Positions 8,816 through 17,249 of a stretch of DNA of 64,000 bases are shown here, one piece after another (within the stretch, counting starts at the first letter, position 1; each line of letters opens with the position of its first letter). The stretch is taken from contig PNKH01000025.1 in NCBI GenBank assembly GCA_013822345.1, positions 1 to 64,000 of the forward strand, given 5' to 3'. The translations under genes were made by a program, and so were the position numbers. Under the pieces are notes generated by a model. The model did not search any database and had not been told where the DNA came from. It was given only the letters and a program-made list of their open reading frames with translations. Source of the stretch: Isosphaera sp. GTDB lineage: Bacteria > Planctomycetota > Planctomycetia > Gemmatales > Gemmataceae.

Positions 8816-9799
8816 TCACACCACCAGCTCCTCGCGGTCGGCCCGCCACTCCTTCGGGATGCCGCCGGCCCCGACCGCCAGCGCCACGATCCCGCCGACG
8901 ATCGCGCAGTTCGTGTCGATGTCCCCGCGGGCGCGGATGGTGGTCACGATCGCGGCCTGGTAGTCGTCGAGGTGGCGGGCGGCTGCCCAGACGCAGAACG
9001 GCACCGTGTCCTGGCACGAGATCCGGCTGCCGTTGCCGAGTTGCCGCACGATCGGCGTCATCGACGTGTTGAACGGCTGCACCGACATCCCGTGGTCGAG
9101 CAACCGGACAGCGGGTTCGGGCAACTCGAACGGGATCGCCGCGGCGCGTGCGACCCCCGTCCGCACCTCACTTACCGGCGTGTGGGCCAACACCGCGTCG
9201 AACAGGCCGCGCTTGGTCGCGGGGTCGGCCGGGGTGGCGCGGTGCTTCCAGGCGCACGCCCCGGCGACGGCCGCCGCGATCGCGCCGGCGACCCCCTCCG
9301 GGTGGGCGTGCTTCACCTCCGCCGACAGCCGGGCCTGTTGCGCGACCGCCGCGTAGTCGTCGTCCGCGAAGTACCCGGCGAGCGGGGCGATCCGCATCGC
9401 CGACCCGTTCCCGTACGACCCGCCGCGGAACACGCCGTCGGCCGCGACCCGCCAGTCGCCCCCGGCCGCCACTTCCGCGAGCAGCCGGATCGCGCCCGGG
9501 CCGTACCCGCGCCACGGCTCGGCCTCGAACCGGGTCGCGAACCGCCGGGCGAGAACGTCCTGGTCGACCCGGCCGTGCTCGTGAAGGACTTCGTAGATGC
9601 CGAGGGCCATGGCAGTGTCGTCGGTCCACGACCACGGGCCGCGGGTGGTGGCGAACGGGTCGTCGAGGATGGCCTCGAAGTTCTCGTCCCGGAAGCAGGT
9701 CTCGCCGAGGGCGTCGCCGACGGACAGGCCGTCGAGGGCGAGGGCGGCCCGGGCGATCCGGGCGGGGTGATCGGCGGGGAGGGTGGGGGTCATGGTCAT
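8816..9799 (-). CDS. ADP-ribosylglycohydrolase (DraG) family protein
   Basis: The 327-aa protein has the two metal-binding signatures of the family: WTDDTAMALG (residues 58-67), preceded by GDALG near residue 28, and RGDIDTNCAIVGGIVAL near the C-terminus. The second reads GDIDT instead of the common GDTDT but keeps the acidic ligands. Members remove ADP-ribose from arginine or other targets using a di-Mg centre. No partner ADP-ribosyltransferase is visible in the window, so the substrate is unknown. The start MTMT at 9799 is possible; the second Met two codons later is equally good. Confidence 0.92.
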   Translation of the reverse strand: MTMTPTLPADHPARIARAALALDGLSVGDALGETCFRDENFEAILDDPFATTRGPWSWTDDTAMALGIYEVLHEHGRVDQDVLARRFATRFEAEPWRGYGPGAIRLLAEVAAGGDWRVAADGVFRGGSYGNGSAMRIAPLAGYFADDDYAAVAQQARLSAEVKHAHPEGVAGAIAAAVAGACAWKHRATPADPATKRGLFDAVLAHTPVSEVRTGVARAAAIPFELPEPAVRLLDHGMSVQPFNTSMTPIVRQLGNGSRISCQDTVPFCVWAAARHLDDYQAAIVTTIRARGDIDTNCAIVGGIVALAVGAGGIPKEWRADREELVV

Positions 9800-9841
9800 A
9801 CGCTAACCGACGGCGGACGGTCGGGGAAGGTTCGCGTTCGT

Positions 9842-9906
9842 GGCGAGCCGGGAGCGTGAGCGACCGGAGGTTGCCCTTCTCCGGTCGCTCACGCTCCCGG
9901 CTCGCC
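9842..9906. repeat. Family B inverted repeat between divergent genes
   Basis: Perfect 27-bp arms (9842-9868 and 9880-9906, core GGCGAGCCGGGAGCGTGAGC) with an 11-nt loop. Unlike most copies it lies upstream of both flanking genes. Other family B copies are at 21800-21869, 37543-37604 (variant) and inside coding sequence at 58418-58500. Confidence 0.9.
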
Positions 9907-9947
9907 GAAGCCGCCGCAGTTCCGTTGCCCCGCCGCCCGCCCCCGGT

Positions 9948-9953
9948 TACACT
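9948..9953 (+). promoter_or_regulatory. Candidate -10 box for the ACT gene
   Basis: TACACT lies 27 nt before the ATG at 9980. It fits the TACAAT-like boxes before other plus-strand genes here. No convincing -35 is seen. Confidence 0.35.
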
Positions 9954-9979
9954 TCACGCACACCCAACCGAGGACGGAC

Positions 9980-10471
9980 ATGAGTTTCGGCGACGAGGCC
10001 GGGGTCGGGTACGACACCGCGCGCGGGCGGGACTGGCCGAGCGTCCGCCAGTTCAACGTGTTCCTGGCGAACCGGATGGGGGCGCTGCTCGACCTGGTCC
10101 GGAAGTTCGAGACGACCGACGTCCGGGTGGTGTCGCTGACGGTGGTCGAGACGGCCGACTGCGCCATCATCCGGCTGGTCCCGAGCGACTACGAGCGGGG
10201 GTACGAGATCCTGACCGCGGCGAAGTTCGCGTTCACCGAGAGCGACCTGCTGGTGGTGAAGCTGCCGGACGACGACCGCCCGCTGCTGACCATCACCAAG
10301 GCGATGCTCGGGGCCGAGATCAACATCTGCTACATGTACCCGCTGCTGACCGGGGTCGGGCCGATGGGGAACACGGCGGTGGCGGTGTACGTCGACGACT
10401 TCGAGGCGGCCGCCGCGGCCCTGGAGAACCAGGGGTTCACCCTGTTCACCGAGAACGACCTGCGGGACTGA
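9980..10471 (+). CDS. ACT-domain protein (163 aa)
   Basis: Two tandem ACT-like beta-alpha-beta units are visible: one starting near FNVFLANRMGALLDLVRKFE (residues 23-42) and one near NICYMYPLLTGVGPMGNTAV. ACT domains bind amino acids or other small ligands and usually regulate enzymes, but no catalytic domain is attached. Stand-alone double-ACT proteins of this type occur in planctomycetes. The gene is single, flanked by inverted repeats on both sides (9842-9906 and 10490-10542), so it is probably transcribed alone. Its target cannot be told from the sequence. Confidence 0.85.
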   Translation: MSFGDEAGVGYDTARGRDWPSVRQFNVFLANRMGALLDLVRKFETTDVRVVSLTVVETADCAIIRLVPSDYERGYEILTAAKFAFTESDLLVVKLPDDDRPLLTITKAMLGAEINICYMYPLLTGVGPMGNTAVAVYVDDFEAAAAALENQGFTLFTENDLRD

Positions 10472-10489
10472 CGACCGGAGCCAGCCCCG

Positions 10490-10542
10490 GATGAAACACG
10501 GATCAGACGAAATCCGTGGTTCTGTCTGATCCGTGTTTCATC
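10490..10542. repeat. Inverted repeat after the ACT gene
   Basis: Perfect 19-bp arms (GATGAAACACGGATCAGAC at 10490-10508 and complement at 10524-10542) begin 19 nt after the ACT stop codon. The low GC of the arms contrasts with the surroundings. Related 'ATCCGTG.TTCATCCGTG' repeats are dispersed in many bacterial genomes. A few T's occur downstream but there is no clean U-tract. Confidence 0.85.
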
Positions 10543-10581
10543 CGTGTTCATCCGTGGCTCTCTTCGTCCCGGCCGGCCGCC

Positions 10582-10587
10582 TACAAT
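10582..10587 (+). promoter_or_regulatory. Candidate -10 box for the acyl-CoA dehydrogenase
   Basis: TACAAT, one base from the TATAAT consensus, lies 49 nt before the ATG at 10636, between the inverted repeat and the gene. Confidence 0.5.
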
Positions 10588-10635
10588 ACCTCATCTCTCC
10601 CTCTCCCCACGGTCCCGTTAGCGGGGGCTCTCCCG

Positions 10636-12438
10636 ATGGCACTGACCGCGCAGCAGATCGCCGAGCAGCGTAAGGACGTCGAGGAGCTGATCGCCGGCCC
10701 GGACGTCGGGTTCGCCAAGGCCCTGTTCTACGGCCGGTTCAAGGGCGAGCTGCTGTTCCCGTACCCGGTCCTGCCGCCGGACAAGCAGGCGGCGGCGGAC
10801 GAGGTCGCGGCGAAGGTGAAGGCGTTCGCCGACGCCAAGATCGACCACATGCGGATCGACCGGGAGGCCCGCATCCCGGACGCGGTGGTGCAGGGCCTGG
10901 CCGACCTCGGGGTGTACAAGCTGACGATCCCGCCGGAGTTCGGCGGCCTCGGCTTCGGCCAGCAGCAGTACCTGAAGACGATGGAGATCCTCGGCGGGCA
11001 CGACGCGAGCGTCGCCGTGTTCGTGAACGCCCACCACTCGATCGGGGTGCGGGCGCTGTGCCTGTTCGGCAGCAAGGAGCAGCAGGCGAAGTGGCTGCCC
11101 GGGCTGTTCGACGGGTCGAAGCTGTGCGCGTTCGCGCTGACCGAGCCGGAGGCCGGGTCCGACGCCGCGAACGTCCGGACGACCGCCACCCCGACCGAGG
11201 ACGGGTCGGCGTACATCCTGAACGGCACCAAGCACTACATCACCAACGGCGGGATCGCCCACATCCTGACGGTGATGGCCCGGACGCCGGACCCGAAGAA
11301 CCCGAAGGGGAAGGTGACGGCGTTCCTGGTGACGCCGGACATGGCCGGGTTCGAGGTGGTGGAGGCCCGGGCGGAGAAGTGCGGGATCCGCGGGACGGCG
11401 ACCGGGAAGATCCAGTTCAAGGACATGCGGGTGCCGAAGGAGAACGTCCTCGGCGAGATCGGGCGCGGGCTGCAGGCGGCGCTGACGGTGCTGAACTACG
11501 GGCGGGTGACGTTCGGGGCGACGTGCACCGGGCACGCCAAGGTGTGCATCAAGGCGATGACGGAGCACGCGAAGAGGCGGGTCCAGTTCCAGCAGCCGCT
11601 GGCCGAGTTCCACCTGGTGCAGAAGAAGATCGCGTTCGCGGCGGCGCACTGCTTCGCGATGGAGGCGGCGACGGCCGAGTGCGCCGCGTTCATCGACCGC
11701 GGGGCGCCGGACTACATGCTGGAGACCGCCATCCTGAAGGTGTTCGCGACGGAACACCTGTGGACGGTCGTGAACGACACGCTCCAGGTGTGGGGCGGGA
11801 AGGGGTACTTCTCGGACCAGCCGGTCGAGCGGTGGATGCGGGACGCCCGGATCAACACGATCGGGGAGGGCGCGAACGACGTGCTGAAGGCGTTCATCGC
11901 GGTGGTCGGGTGCAAGGGGCCGGGGGAGTACCTGAAGGGTCTGCGGGACGAGGCGCTGGGCGGGGTGATGGGGTTCTTCCGCCGGCTGCCGGCGGCGCTC
12001 GGGGTGGGGGCGAAGCTGGTCGCCCCGTGGCTGACGACCGGGACGCCGGAAGTGCCGGTGAAGAGCGGGGAGCTGCGGAACGACGCCTACACCCTGGCCC
12101 GGCTGACGCGGGAGTTCGGGCTGAAGCTGCCGCACGTGTTCATGAAGGCGAAGACGGAGGAGAACTTCGCGCAGGCGGAGCTGGTGCACGAGCGGATCGC
12201 GGACGTGGCAATCGACCTGTACGTGTCGGCGTGCGTGCTGGCCCGGCTGGACCACCTGGCGGGGCACGCGGCGGGGAACGGGTCGGCGCGGCCGGCCGAC
12301 CCGCACGCCGACCCGGCGGCCGGGCGGTACTTCTTGCAGCTGGCGTTCCGGCGGATCCGGGAGCGGTTCGCGGCGCTGGACGACAACGACGACGCCGGGC
12401 TGCTGACCGCCGCGAAGAGCACGATCGCGAAGTTCTGA
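10636..12438 (+). CDS. Acyl-CoA dehydrogenase, long VLCAD/ACAD9-like form (600 aa)
   Basis: All three acyl-CoA dehydrogenase domains are present: the N-terminal helical domain (to about residue 165), the beta domain with CAFALTEPEAGSDA and YILNGTKHYITNGG, and the C-terminal helical domain. The IGEGANDVLKAF motif supplies the expected catalytic glutamate. A further ~180 residues after about 425 form a second helical domain, as in VLCAD- and ACAD9-type enzymes. It should oxidise acyl-CoA to 2-enoyl-CoA with FAD and pass electrons to an electron-transfer flavoprotein. Chain-length preference cannot be read off. The ATG at 10636 is chosen because homology begins there. With lpdA and the 2-oxoacid dehydrogenase genes it may serve branched-chain or fatty-acid catabolism. 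Confidence 0.93.
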   Translation: MALTAQQIAEQRKDVEELIAGPDVGFAKALFYGRFKGELLFPYPVLPPDKQAAADEVAAKVKAFADAKIDHMRIDREARIPDAVVQGLADLGVYKLTIPPEFGGLGFGQQQYLKTMEILGGHDASVAVFVNAHHSIGVRALCLFGSKEQQAKWLPGLFDGSKLCAFALTEPEAGSDAANVRTTATPTEDGSAYILNGTKHYITNGGIAHILTVMARTPDPKNPKGKVTAFLVTPDMAGFEVVEARAEKCGIRGTATGKIQFKDMRVPKENVLGEIGRGLQAALTVLNYGRVTFGATCTGHAKVCIKAMTEHAKRRVQFQQPLAEFHLVQKKIAFAAAHCFAMEAATAECAAFIDRGAPDYMLETAILKVFATEHLWTVVNDTLQVWGGKGYFSDQPVERWMRDARINTIGEGANDVLKAFIAVVGCKGPGEYLKGLRDEALGGVMGFFRRLPAALGVGAKLVAPWLTTGTPEVPVKSGELRNDAYTLARLTREFGLKLPHVFMKAKTEENFAQAELVHERIADVAIDLYVSACVLARLDHLAGHAAGNGSARPADPHADPAAGRYFLQLAFRRIRERFAALDDNDDAGLLTAAKSTIAKF

Positions 12439-12465
12439 CGTGTCTTGGCGAGCCGGGGGTCGCCC

Positions 12466-13182
12466 ATGACCGAGGCGGAATGGCAGTCCCGCCCGAGTTG
12501 CCACCCGGTCCGCCACCTGCTGAGTGAGCGGGTCAGGCGCCTGTACGGCGTGGCGTGCGCACGGCTCACCCCGCGCTCCGCCGAGTGCGGGGTGCTGGAC
12601 GAGGCGGCGGAGGTGGTGGAGCGGGCCGCCGACGGGCTCGCCGACGCGGACGCGGTCGCGGCCGTCGCCCGGAAGTCCGAAGCCGCCGGGCTCCGGGCGC
12701 GTGCCGACGTGGGGTGGTGGACGCCGCCCCACTTCCTCGCCATCGCGGCCGAGCGCCTGGCGTGCCCGCCCGGCTGGGAGCACGTTTTCGGCGTGCCGCA
12801 CTTCCTGTTCGAGGCACTCGGCGGCCGGCACGACAAGACCTACCCCCCGGACGACGTCCGCGAGGCGGCCTGCCGGCTCCACGGCTCGGTTCTCCGTGAC
12901 GTCCTTTACAACCCCTACCGCGACGTCCGCGGGAAGCCGCTGGTCGGCGTGCGGCGGGCCAAGAGACCGCCCGAGATCTTGAAGCCGGCCTGGCGTACCT
13001 CCACCGTTCTCGCGCTCGCACAGGGGATCTACGGGGAGCGGGCGTTCGACCGGTTGCCGATCCTCGCCGACGCGCTGCAGGACGCCGGGTGCGAGGACGC
13101 TGACATCCTCGCCCACTGCCGCGGGCCGGGGCCGCACGCCCGCGGGTGCTGGGTGGTGGACCTCGTCCTCGGCAAGGCGTAG
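12466..13182 (+). CDS. Gemmata-type paralogous family protein, copy 1
   Basis: The 238-aa protein begins MTEAEWQ and ends with AFDRLPILADALQDAGC and ARGCWVVDLVLGKA. Those N- and C-terminal signatures belong to an expanded, uncharacterised family that I associate with Gemmata-like genomes. The middle is divergent and Ala-rich. A second copy lies at 15275-16000, on the other side of lpdA. No catalytic motif, signal peptide or membrane segment is visible. The start at 12466 aligns with the family N-terminus. The 27 nt before it contain a half-copy of the family B repeat. Confidence 0.85.
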   Translation: MTEAEWQSRPSCHPVRHLLSERVRRLYGVACARLTPRSAECGVLDEAAEVVERAADGLADADAVAAVARKSEAAGLRARADVGWWTPPHFLAIAAERLACPPGWEHVFGVPHFLFEALGGRHDKTYPPDDVREAACRLHGSVLRDVLYNPYRDVRGKPLVGVRRAKRPPEILKPAWRTSTVLALAQGIYGERAFDRLPILADALQDAGCEDADILAHCRGPGPHARGCWVVDLVLGKA

Positions 13183-13224
13183 CGGTTCGCGGCACTCGCG
13201 CTTCCCCGGGCGGGGCGGATCGGG

Positions 13225-13230
13225 TACAAG
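13225..13230 (+). promoter_or_regulatory. Candidate -10 box for the zinc-ribbon gene
   Basis: TACAAG lies 37 nt before the ATG at 13267, in the same relative position as other TACAAT-like boxes of the window. Confidence 0.35.
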
Positions 13231-13266
13231 GGACGGACCCCGGATCCGACCGCCCACGGGTGCCGC

Positions 13267-13743
13267 ATGCCGATCGCCTTCGCCTGCGACTGCGGGAGAG
13301 CATTCTCCGTCGCCGACGCCCACGCCGGGAAGCGAACGAAGTGCCCCGCCTGCGGGGCCGCCCTGACCGTCCCGGCCGCCCCGGCGGACGAGGACGAGGC
13401 GTACCGCCTCCTCGCCGACGGCCCGGACCCCGAACCCCCGCCGGCCTCCCGCCGCGACCCCGACCCCGCGGTCCTCGCCCCCGCGCCGCCCAAGAAGGCC
13501 CCGCCCGCCCCGAAGCCGCAGCGGCTCCACCGCTCCCGCCCGGCGGAGGAGCGGGAGCACTACCAGCGGCCGCGGATCTACATTTCCCCCGGCGTCCTCG
13601 GCGGGCTGGCGTCGATGGTGTTCGGGGCCGGCTGGTTCTTCGTCGGGCTGGCCGCCGACACCATCTACCTGTACGCCCCGGTGGTGTTCTTCCTCGGCCT
13701 GGTGGCGGTCGTCCGCGGGGTCCTCGGCCACCCCGAGGACTGA
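13267..13743 (+). CDS. Zinc-ribbon membrane protein (158 aa)
   Basis: The N-terminus carries C7-x-C9 and CPAC (residues 28-31), a four-Cys zinc ribbon of the kind common in planctomycete membrane proteins. A Pro-rich linker (about 40-95) follows, then two hydrophobic helices at about 108-128 and 132-150. The ribbon probably faces the cytoplasm. No enzymatic function is suggested. The zinc-ribbon, low-complexity linker, membrane layout recurs in the 40961-41935 protein, which lies in a sigma-factor operon. Confidence 0.8.
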   Translation: MPIAFACDCGRAFSVADAHAGKRTKCPACGAALTVPAAPADEDEAYRLLADGPDPEPPPASRRDPDPAVLAPAPPKKAPPAPKPQRLHRSRPAEEREHYQRPRIYISPGVLGGLASMVFGAGWFFVGLAADTIYLYAPVVFFLGLVAVVRGVLGHPED

Positions 13744-13752
13744 ACCGGCCCC

Positions 13753-13758
13753 TACAAT
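13753..13758 (+). promoter_or_regulatory. Candidate -10 box for lpdA
   Basis: TACAAT lies 57 nt before the lpdA start. A strong hairpin (13769-13792) sits between it and the gene, so transcripts from here would begin with a structured leader. Confidence 0.5.
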
Positions 13759-13768
13759 TCCTCCAGCG

Positions 13769-13792
13769 AGCGGCCGGCGGCAGCCGGCCGCT
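13769..13792 (+). terminator. GC-rich hairpin, terminator or lpdA leader stem
   Basis: A perfect 10-bp stem AGCGGCCGGC/GCCGGCCGCT with GGCA loop is followed by TTTCCGTTC. It lies 26 nt after the zinc-ribbon stop and 23 nt before the lpdA ATG. It could end the upstream transcript weakly or be a 5' leader hairpin if the TACAAT at 13753 is the lpdA promoter. Confidence 0.6.
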
Positions 13793-13814
13793 TTCCGTTC
13801 CCGGAGGTTCACCC

Positions 13815-15239
13815 ATGTCCGACGCGCGCGAGACGCAACTGCTGGTGATCGGCGGCGGCCCCGGCGGGTACCCGGCCGCCCTCCACGCCGCCGACCACGG
13901 CCTCAAGGTCACCCTCGTGGACGAGGACCCGAAGCTCGGCGGGGTGTGCCTGAACCGCGGGTGCATCCCGTCGAAGGCCCTGCTGCACACGGCGAAGGTC
14001 ATCCGCGAGGCCCGCGAGATGGCCGAGCACGGGGTCGCGTTCGGCGAGCCGAAGGTCGACCTCGACAAGCTCCGGAACTTCGTCCAGCAGAAGGTGGTCG
14101 GCAAGCTGACCGGCGGGATCGGCCAGCTCACCAGGGGCCGCGGGGTGGAGGTGGTGAAGGGCCACGCGACCTTCACCGGCCCGAACGAGGTGGCGGTGAG
14201 CGGCGAGACGACGGCGACGATCCGCTTCCAGAACTGCATCATCTCGACCGGGTCGCTGCCGGTGGTGCCGAAGGCGTGGCAGTTGGACGACCCGCGGGTG
14301 ATGGACAGCACCGCCGCCCTGCTGATGCCGGACGTGCCGAAGACGCTGCTGGTGATCGGCGGCGGGTACATCGGGCTGGAGATCGGCAGCGTGTACGCGG
14401 CGCTCGGGTCGAAGGTCACGGTGGTGGAGGCGCTGGACGCGATCCTCGCGCAGGCCGACCGCGACCTGGTCGCCCCGCTGGAGAAGAAGCTGCGGGCGGA
14501 GTTCGCGGCGATCCACACCAGCACGAAGGTGGCGTCGCTGACGGCAAGGCCGGACGGGATCGTCGTCGCGCTGGAGGGGAAGGACGTGCCGGCGGAGCTG
14601 ACGTTCGACCGGGTGCTGGTGTCGGTCGGCCGCCGGCCGAACTCGGCGAACCTGGGGTTGGACAAGGCGGGGGTGCGGGCGACGGAGCGGGGGTACATCC
14701 CGATCGACCGGCAGCGGCGGACGAACGTGCCGCACGTCTTCGCGATCGGGGACGTGGGGGAGGAGCCGGGCCTGGCGCACAAGGCGACGGCGGAGGCGCG
14801 GGTGGCGGTGGACGTGATCCTGGGTGAGCCGGCGGAGTGGAGCCCGCGGGCGATCCCGGCGGTGATCTTCACCGACCCGGAGATCGCGTGGGCCGGGCTG
14901 ACGCAGAAGGACGCGGAGGCGCAGGGGGTGCCGCACGAGGTGCTGAAGTTCCCGTGGGCGGCGTCGGGGCGGGCGGTGTCGATCGCCCGGACGGAGGGGC
15001 TGACGAAGATGCTGGTGGACCCGGAGAGCAAGCGGGTGCTGGGGGTGGGGATCGTGGGGGCGGGTGCGGGGGAGATGATCTCGGAGGGGGTGCTGGCGAT
15101 CGAGATGGGGGCGGTCGCCCGGGACGTGATGGAGAGCATCCACCCGCACCCGACGCTGAGCGAGACGGTGATGGAGAGCGCGGAGCTGGCGTACGGCGGG
15201 GCGACGCACGTGGCCAGGCCGCGTAAGGTGGCGAAGTAG
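13815..15239 (+). CDS. lpdA: Dihydrolipoamide dehydrogenase (E3)
   Basis: The 474-aa flavoprotein has the FAD-binding motif VIGGGPGGY at residues 11-19, the redox-active disulfide GGVCLNRGCIPSK, the NAD-binding motif VIGGGYIGLEIG, the second FAD motif (FAIGDV) and the C-terminal HPHPTLSE with the catalytic His-Glu pair. It reoxidises lipoyl groups of 2-oxoacid dehydrogenase complexes and of the glycine cleavage system with NAD+. It could be the E3 for the E1/E2 genes at 57.5-61.2 kb, but it is not in their operon. One Ala is replaced by Pro after the first motif (GGGPGGYPAA), a small oddity. The start at 13815 follows GGAGG by 8 nt. Confidence 0.95.
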   Translation: MSDARETQLLVIGGGPGGYPAALHAADHGLKVTLVDEDPKLGGVCLNRGCIPSKALLHTAKVIREAREMAEHGVAFGEPKVDLDKLRNFVQQKVVGKLTGGIGQLTRGRGVEVVKGHATFTGPNEVAVSGETTATIRFQNCIISTGSLPVVPKAWQLDDPRVMDSTAALLMPDVPKTLLVIGGGYIGLEIGSVYAALGSKVTVVEALDAILAQADRDLVAPLEKKLRAEFAAIHTSTKVASLTARPDGIVVALEGKDVPAELTFDRVLVSVGRRPNSANLGLDKAGVRATERGYIPIDRQRRTNVPHVFAIGDVGEEPGLAHKATAEARVAVDVILGEPAEWSPRAIPAVIFTDPEIAWAGLTQKDAEAQGVPHEVLKFPWAASGRAVSIARTEGLTKMLVDPESKRVLGVGIVGAGAGEMISEGVLAIEMGAVARDVMESIHPHPTLSETVMESAELAYGGATHVARPRKVAK

Positions 15240-15274
15240 TGTGAGTGCGAGTGTGGGTGTGAGTGGGGGCGGCC

Positions 15275-16000
15275 ATGAGCGAAGCCGAGTGGTCGGCGGC
15301 GACCGACCCGGACAAGCTGATCGACTGGTTGTTCTTCGACGCCCGCGCGACCGACCGCAAGCTGCGGCTGTTCTCCGTGGCCTGCTGCGAGCCGGTCCGG
15401 CCGCTGGTCAACGACCCCGCGTTCCTTGCGGTGATCGACCTCGCCGAAGCGTTCGCCGACGGCCGGACCGCCGCCGCCGCCCTTGAGGTCGCTGTGGCGG
15501 ACGGCTGGCGCGGGTACCACGCCCGGCCGGTCCCGGAGGACACCGACGCCGCAGTCATGGCGTGCCTGACCGCGGCCGACGAGCCCGATCCGGACCGTGA
15601 CCGGGACCAGTACGAGACGGACGACACCGTCCCGTCCGCCCAGTGGGCCAGTTGGCGCGTCGCGGACGCAGTCGGCCCGAGCCGCCTTCCGGACGTGTAC
15701 ACGGTCCGCAAGGCGGAATTCGCGCGTCACGCCCGCCTGCTCCACGACATCTTCGGGCCGCTGCCGTTCCGCGACGTCCTGATCGACCCCACGTGGCTCA
15801 CGTCCGACGTGGTGGCGCTGGCCCGCGGCGCCCACGACGAGAAGGCGTTCGACCGGCTGCCGGTCCTCGCCGACGCCCTCCAGGACGCCGGGTGCGACCA
15901 CGACGAGGTGCTGAACCACTGCCGCGCCGCGAACTGGGAGCACGTCCGCGGGTGCTGGGTGCTCGACCTCCTCCTCGGCCGCCCGTGGCGCGACGGGTGA
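15275..16000 (+). CDS. Gemmata-type paralogous family protein, copy 2
   Basis: The 241-aa protein begins MSEAEW, continues with a Lys/Arg-Leu motif DRKLRLFSVACC and ends with AFDRLPVLADALQDAGC and HVRGCWVLDLLLGR. It is a clearer family member than copy 1 at 12466. The two flank the zinc-ribbon and lpdA genes. Function is unknown; no active-site pattern or signal is seen. The start at 15275 is chosen because MSEAEW matches the family start; an ATG four codons upstream is also open. The 35 nt before it are a GT-rich run (GTGTGAGTGCGAGTG) of no obvious role. Confidence 0.88.
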   Translation: MSEAEWSAATDPDKLIDWLFFDARATDRKLRLFSVACCEPVRPLVNDPAFLAVIDLAEAFADGRTAAAALEVAVADGWRGYHARPVPEDTDAAVMACLTAADEPDPDRDRDQYETDDTVPSAQWASWRVADAVGPSRLPDVYTVRKAEFARHARLLHDIFGPLPFRDVLIDPTWLTSDVVALARGAHDEKAFDRLPVLADALQDAGCDHDEVLNHCRAANWEHVRGCWVLDLLLGRPWRDG

Positions 16001-16082
16001 CGGGGTCCGGACGCTTCTGCGAAGCGTCGCTAACCGGGGGCGGGTTTCAACTCCACGTTCCGCACTCCGCGTTCCGCGCTTC

Positions 16083-16997
16083 CTACCGCTCCATCGCCGT
16101 CAGCACCTCCAGGATCAGCCGGCCCTGGTCCGCGTCGCTCAGGTACAGGTTCTCCGCCGCCACGTACTCCGCCACGTACGCCGCCACCACCCGCCGCCGC
16201 TCCCCCACCTCCAGCCGCCGCAGGTCGTACACCCCCAGGCTCGCCAGCCGCGACGCCAGCCGCTCCATCACCCGGTTCCGGTGCCGCGTCAGCCCGTCCG
16301 CCGGCCCGGCCGGCGCCGCCCCCGGCCGCGGCGACGCGGTCGGCGACCCCGGCCCCGCCGCGGCCGCCGGCACCGGGTGCCGGCCGGACGCCGGGCCGGC
16401 CAGGTCCGCGGCCGGCTCCGCCCGGATGAACCCGACCATCGGCGGCAGCCCCAGGGCCGGCGGCGGCGCCACCCCGACCGCCCGGAACCCGTTCGGCAGC
16501 CTCAGGTCGAACAGGTTCACGCTCGTCGTCACCCCGCCGACCGGGTCGGCGTGCGTCGCCAGCCGGTCCATCGCCGTCCGCAGGTGCTCCTCGTCCCGGA
16601 ACCGCACCGGGGTCGGGGTCCACGCCCCCATCTCCCGCCGGGCGATCACCACCTGCGGCCCGGCCACCATCACCTCCCGCACCGCCGGGTCGGCGAACAG
16701 CTCCCCGAGCGGGCCGTACCCCAGCAGCTCCGCCAGCACCTCCTCCACCAGCCGGTCCCGGTCCGCCCGCGACAGCCCCCGCCCGTCCTGGTCGGCGAAC
16801 CCCTCCGCCGCCCCCCGCAGGGTCTGCCGCAGCAGCGACGGCGGCATCCGCTTCGACGCCCCGGCGTCCATCCGGTCTTCCAGCTTCGCCAGCACCCGGG
16901 CCTTGATCCCGTCGAACGACAGGGCGGCGTTGGGGTACGGGACCGGGCCGGACGGGCGGGCGGGCGACGACCCGGGCGGGCGGTTCGGCGGCGGCAT
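16083..16997 (-). CDS. CpaF/TadA-like N-terminal domain protein without ATPase domain
   Basis: Residues ~80-180 of this 304-aa protein match the N-terminal domain of CpaF/TadA secretion ATPases: LLGYGPLGELFADPAVREVM, then a VRFRDE-type strand, then DLRLPNGFRAVGV...P. The Walker A, Walker B and His-box region that should follow is absent. Instead there is an Ala/Pro linker and a helical C-terminal domain with an ILEVL element, which itself resembles the helical part of CpaF N-domains. It therefore cannot hydrolyse ATP by that fold and may be a regulatory or structural partner of a CpaF. No tad genes are nearby. The start at 16997 has a TAGGCT box 36 nt upstream. Confidence 0.8.
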   Translation of the reverse strand: MPPPNRPPGSSPARPSGPVPYPNAALSFDGIKARVLAKLEDRMDAGASKRMPPSLLRQTLRGAAEGFADQDGRGLSRADRDRLVEEVLAELLGYGPLGELFADPAVREVMVAGPQVVIARREMGAWTPTPVRFRDEEHLRTAMDRLATHADPVGGVTTSVNLFDLRLPNGFRAVGVAPPPALGLPPMVGFIRAEPAADLAGPASGRHPVPAAAAGPGSPTASPRPGAAPAGPADGLTRHRNRVMERLASRLASLGVYDLRRLEVGERRRVVAAYVAEYVAAENLYLSDADQGRLILEVLTAMER

Positions 16998-17032
16998 GCG
17001 CGGGGTCCTGACGGGCGGGCGGTCGGCCCCGA

Positions 17033-17038
17033 AGCCTA
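17033..17038 (-). promoter_or_regulatory. Candidate -10 box for the CpaF-like gene
   Basis: Minus-strand TTCTAGGCTTCGG, TAGGCT 36 nt before the start, matching the element before the FHA gene at 6272. Confidence 0.4.
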
Positions 17039-17249
17039 GAACGCGAACCGCCACCGGGAGGGCACGTCGGGCTGACGCCCCGACGCTCGCCGGGCACACC
17101 CGCGCGGATTTCCCGGATACCCCTTGACCCGACCCGCGGCGTCGGATAACGTCCGCGTTCAGATCTTCATCCGGCCGCCCGGAACGACTCCGAGTCAGCA
17201 CCCACGGACGGGACGCTCCCCTCACGGCGGGCCGCCCCAGCCTCGCACC

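Noticed and set aside
10618-13812. A 1064-codon open frame on the minus strand
   Set aside because: It is antisense to the acyl-CoA dehydrogenase and neighbouring genes, is rich in Arg/Pro/Gly, and shows no domain. Long antisense frames arise because stop codons are rare in such GC-rich DNA.
12566-15943. An 1125-codon minus-strand frame across lpdA
   Set aside because: It is a shadow of lpdA and its flanking paralogs. The plus-strand proteins have full motifs and this frame has none.
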